Source: Marimonas lutisalis
Lineage (GTDB): Bacteria; Pseudomonadota; Alphaproteobacteria; Rhodobacterales; Rhodobacteraceae
Assembly: GCF_005434965.1 (NCBI RefSeq)
Contig: NZ_SKCI01000001.1
Coordinates: forward strand, 319,370 to 383,369
Reading direction: 5' to 3'
Length of the DNA stretch: 64,000 bases
The position numbers were made by a program, and so were the translations under genes. Positions 63,059 through 64,000 of the stretch are shown piece by piece. Under the pieces are notes generated by a model. It did not search any database. It saw nothing but the letters and a program-made list of their open reading frames with translations, and was not told the origin of the DNA. The first letter of the stretch is position 1. Each line of letters starts with the position of its first letter.

Positions 63059-64000
63059 ATGGATCATTTCCTGTATCGCAACGGTGAGCTTTACGCCGAG
63101 GACGTCGCCATCGCCGAGATCGCGGCCGAGGTCGGCACGCCGTTCTATTGCTATTCGGCAGCGACGCTTGAGCGCCATTACCGCCTTTTCGACGAGGCGC
63201 TGGAAGGCACTGAACACCTGGTCTGCTACGCGATGAAGGCGGCAAGCAACCTGGCCATCGTCAAGCTGCTGGGCGGCCTGGGCGCAGGCATGGACGTGGT
63301 TTCGGGCGGGGAATACGCCCGCGCCCGCGCCGCCGGCGTGCCGGGCGAGCGGATCGTCTTTTCCGGCGTCGGCAAGACGCGCGCGGAAATGCGCACGGCA
63401 CTGGAGGGCGGCATCCGCCAGTTCAACGTGGAAAGCGAACCCGAGATGGAAGCGCTGAACGCGGTGGCACTGGAGCTGGGGGTGAAGGCGCCGATCGCCG
63501 TGCGGGTGAATCCGGACGTGGACGCCAAAACCCATGCCAAGATCGCCACGGGCAAAAGCGAGAACAAGTTCGGTATCCCGATCGCCCGCGCGCGTGAGGT
63601 TTACCGCCAGGCCGCCGCGATGGAGGGGCTGGAGGTTGTCGGCATCGACGTGCATATCGGCAGCCAGCTGACCGACCTGGAGCCGTTCCGGCAGGCCTAC
63701 CAGAAGGTGGCCGAGCTGACCGACGCGCTGCGCGCCGACGGGCACGACATCCGCCGGCTGGATCTGGGCGGGGGGCTGGGCATTCCCTATACCCGCTCGA
63801 ACGAAGTGCCGCCGCTGCCCAGCGATTACGGCGCGCTGATCAGGGAAACCGTGGGGCACCTGGGCTGCGAGATCGAGATCGAGCCGGGCCGCCTGGTGGC
63901 CGGGAATGCCGGTATCCTGGTGGCCGGGGTGATCTATGTGAAATCGGGTGAAGGGCGCGATTTCCTGATCCTCGATGCCGCGATGAACGATCTCATCCGC
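63059..64000 (+). CDS. lysA: Diaminopimelate decarboxylase, 5' part
   Basis: The frame from ATG 63059 runs open to the last base (314 codons). The PLP-binding lysine is Lys60 in LVCYAMKAASN. Further blocks are MDVVSGGEYARA, KFGIPIARA, VGIDVHIGSQLTDLEPF and LDLGGGLGIPY. It makes lysine from meso-diaminopimelate. About 105 C-terminal residues lie past the window edge. It follows argH and the tiny lipoprotein gene on the same strand. Confidence 0.95.
   Translation, partial: MDHFLYRNGELYAEDVAIAEIAAEVGTPFYCYSAATLERHYRLFDEALEGTEHLVCYAMKAASNLAIVKLLGGLGAGMDVVSGGEYARARAAGVPGERIVFSGVGKTRAEMRTALEGGIRQFNVESEPEMEALNAVALELGVKAPIAVRVNPDVDAKTHAKIATGKSENKFGIPIARAREVYRQAAAMEGLEVVGIDVHIGSQLTDLEPFRQAYQKVAELTDALRADGHDIRRLDLGGGLGIPYTRSNEVPPLPSDYGALIRETVGHLGCEIEIEPGRLVAGNAGILVAGVIYVKSGEGRDFLILDAAMNDLIR

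Overview
The window looks like a chromosomal segment of an alphaproteobacterium of the Rhodobacteraceae/Roseobacter type. The evidence is high GC with strong third-position bias, a Tad pilus locus with the alphaproteobacterial DGAVxVDWVVL type of pilin, the gene order ctaC-ctaB-small ORF-ctaG-ctaE-surf1-thrC-M16 peptidase, the pair tlpA / argH-lipoprotein-lysA, and GSCFA and FnrL-type elements. This placement is inferred from protein features and gene order, not from a search. I see no tRNA, rRNA, CRISPR array, insertion sequence or prophage gene.

Layout. 1-9.2 kb: 3' end of folD, a membrane-anchored LytTR regulator, a DNA-repair pair (pdeM and a ligase-associated DEXH helicase), a cardiolipin synthase, an AAA+ ATPase and a large membrane protein. 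9.5-21 kb: a small secreted protein, then a Tad/Flp pilus locus read on the minus strand (two small pilins, CpaB, secretin CpaC, OmpA lipoprotein, CpaE/TadZ, TadA, TadB, TadC, two TPR lipoproteins, prepilin peptidase), broken into transcription blocks by hairpins. 21.3-26.5 kb: lytic transglycosylase, then a UbiA-type prenyltransferase converging with DprE2, DprE1 and an integral membrane protein. Together these resemble the polyprenyl-phosphate arabinose pathway known from mycobacteria. 26.7-31.2 kb: a secreted cyclase-family protein, and a 3-oxoacid CoA-transferase whose two subunit genes are separated by three tightly packed genes (small helical protein, GSCFA protein, SGNH-like protein). 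31.3-39.3 kb: L,D-transpeptidase, topA, dprA, an FAD-linked oxidase, an MBL-fold protein and an acetyltransferase. 39.3-46.2 kb: M16 peptidase, thrC, surf1 and the aa3-type cytochrome oxidase assembly/subunit operon. 46.3-50.2 kb: tldD, then a small island (nitroreductase and a frameshifted 2TM protein) ending in a second, diverged copy of the 3' end of tldD. 50.3-58.5 kb: apt, a LysE exporter, rhodanese, mtnP, a secreted propeller-like protein, a SulP transporter and a sterol-desaturase family protein. 58.6-64 kb: a broken VWA-domain gene, tlpA, argH, a tiny lipoprotein and the 5' part of lysA, which runs off the end.

The points most worth a second look are: the degenerate HAD domain on the UbiA enzyme next to a DprE1/DprE2 module; the CoA-transferase operon split by GSCFA/SGNH genes; the tldD 3'-end duplication bracketing an island; the VWA gene with a nonsense codon and a 7-G frameshift; the one-base lesion that removes the tail of the 2TM protein; and an FNR-like box between ctaC and tldD. 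No complete, clearly undescribed system was found. The best candidates for new biology are the CoA-transferase/GSCFA/SGNH operon and the arabinosyl-lipid-like module.
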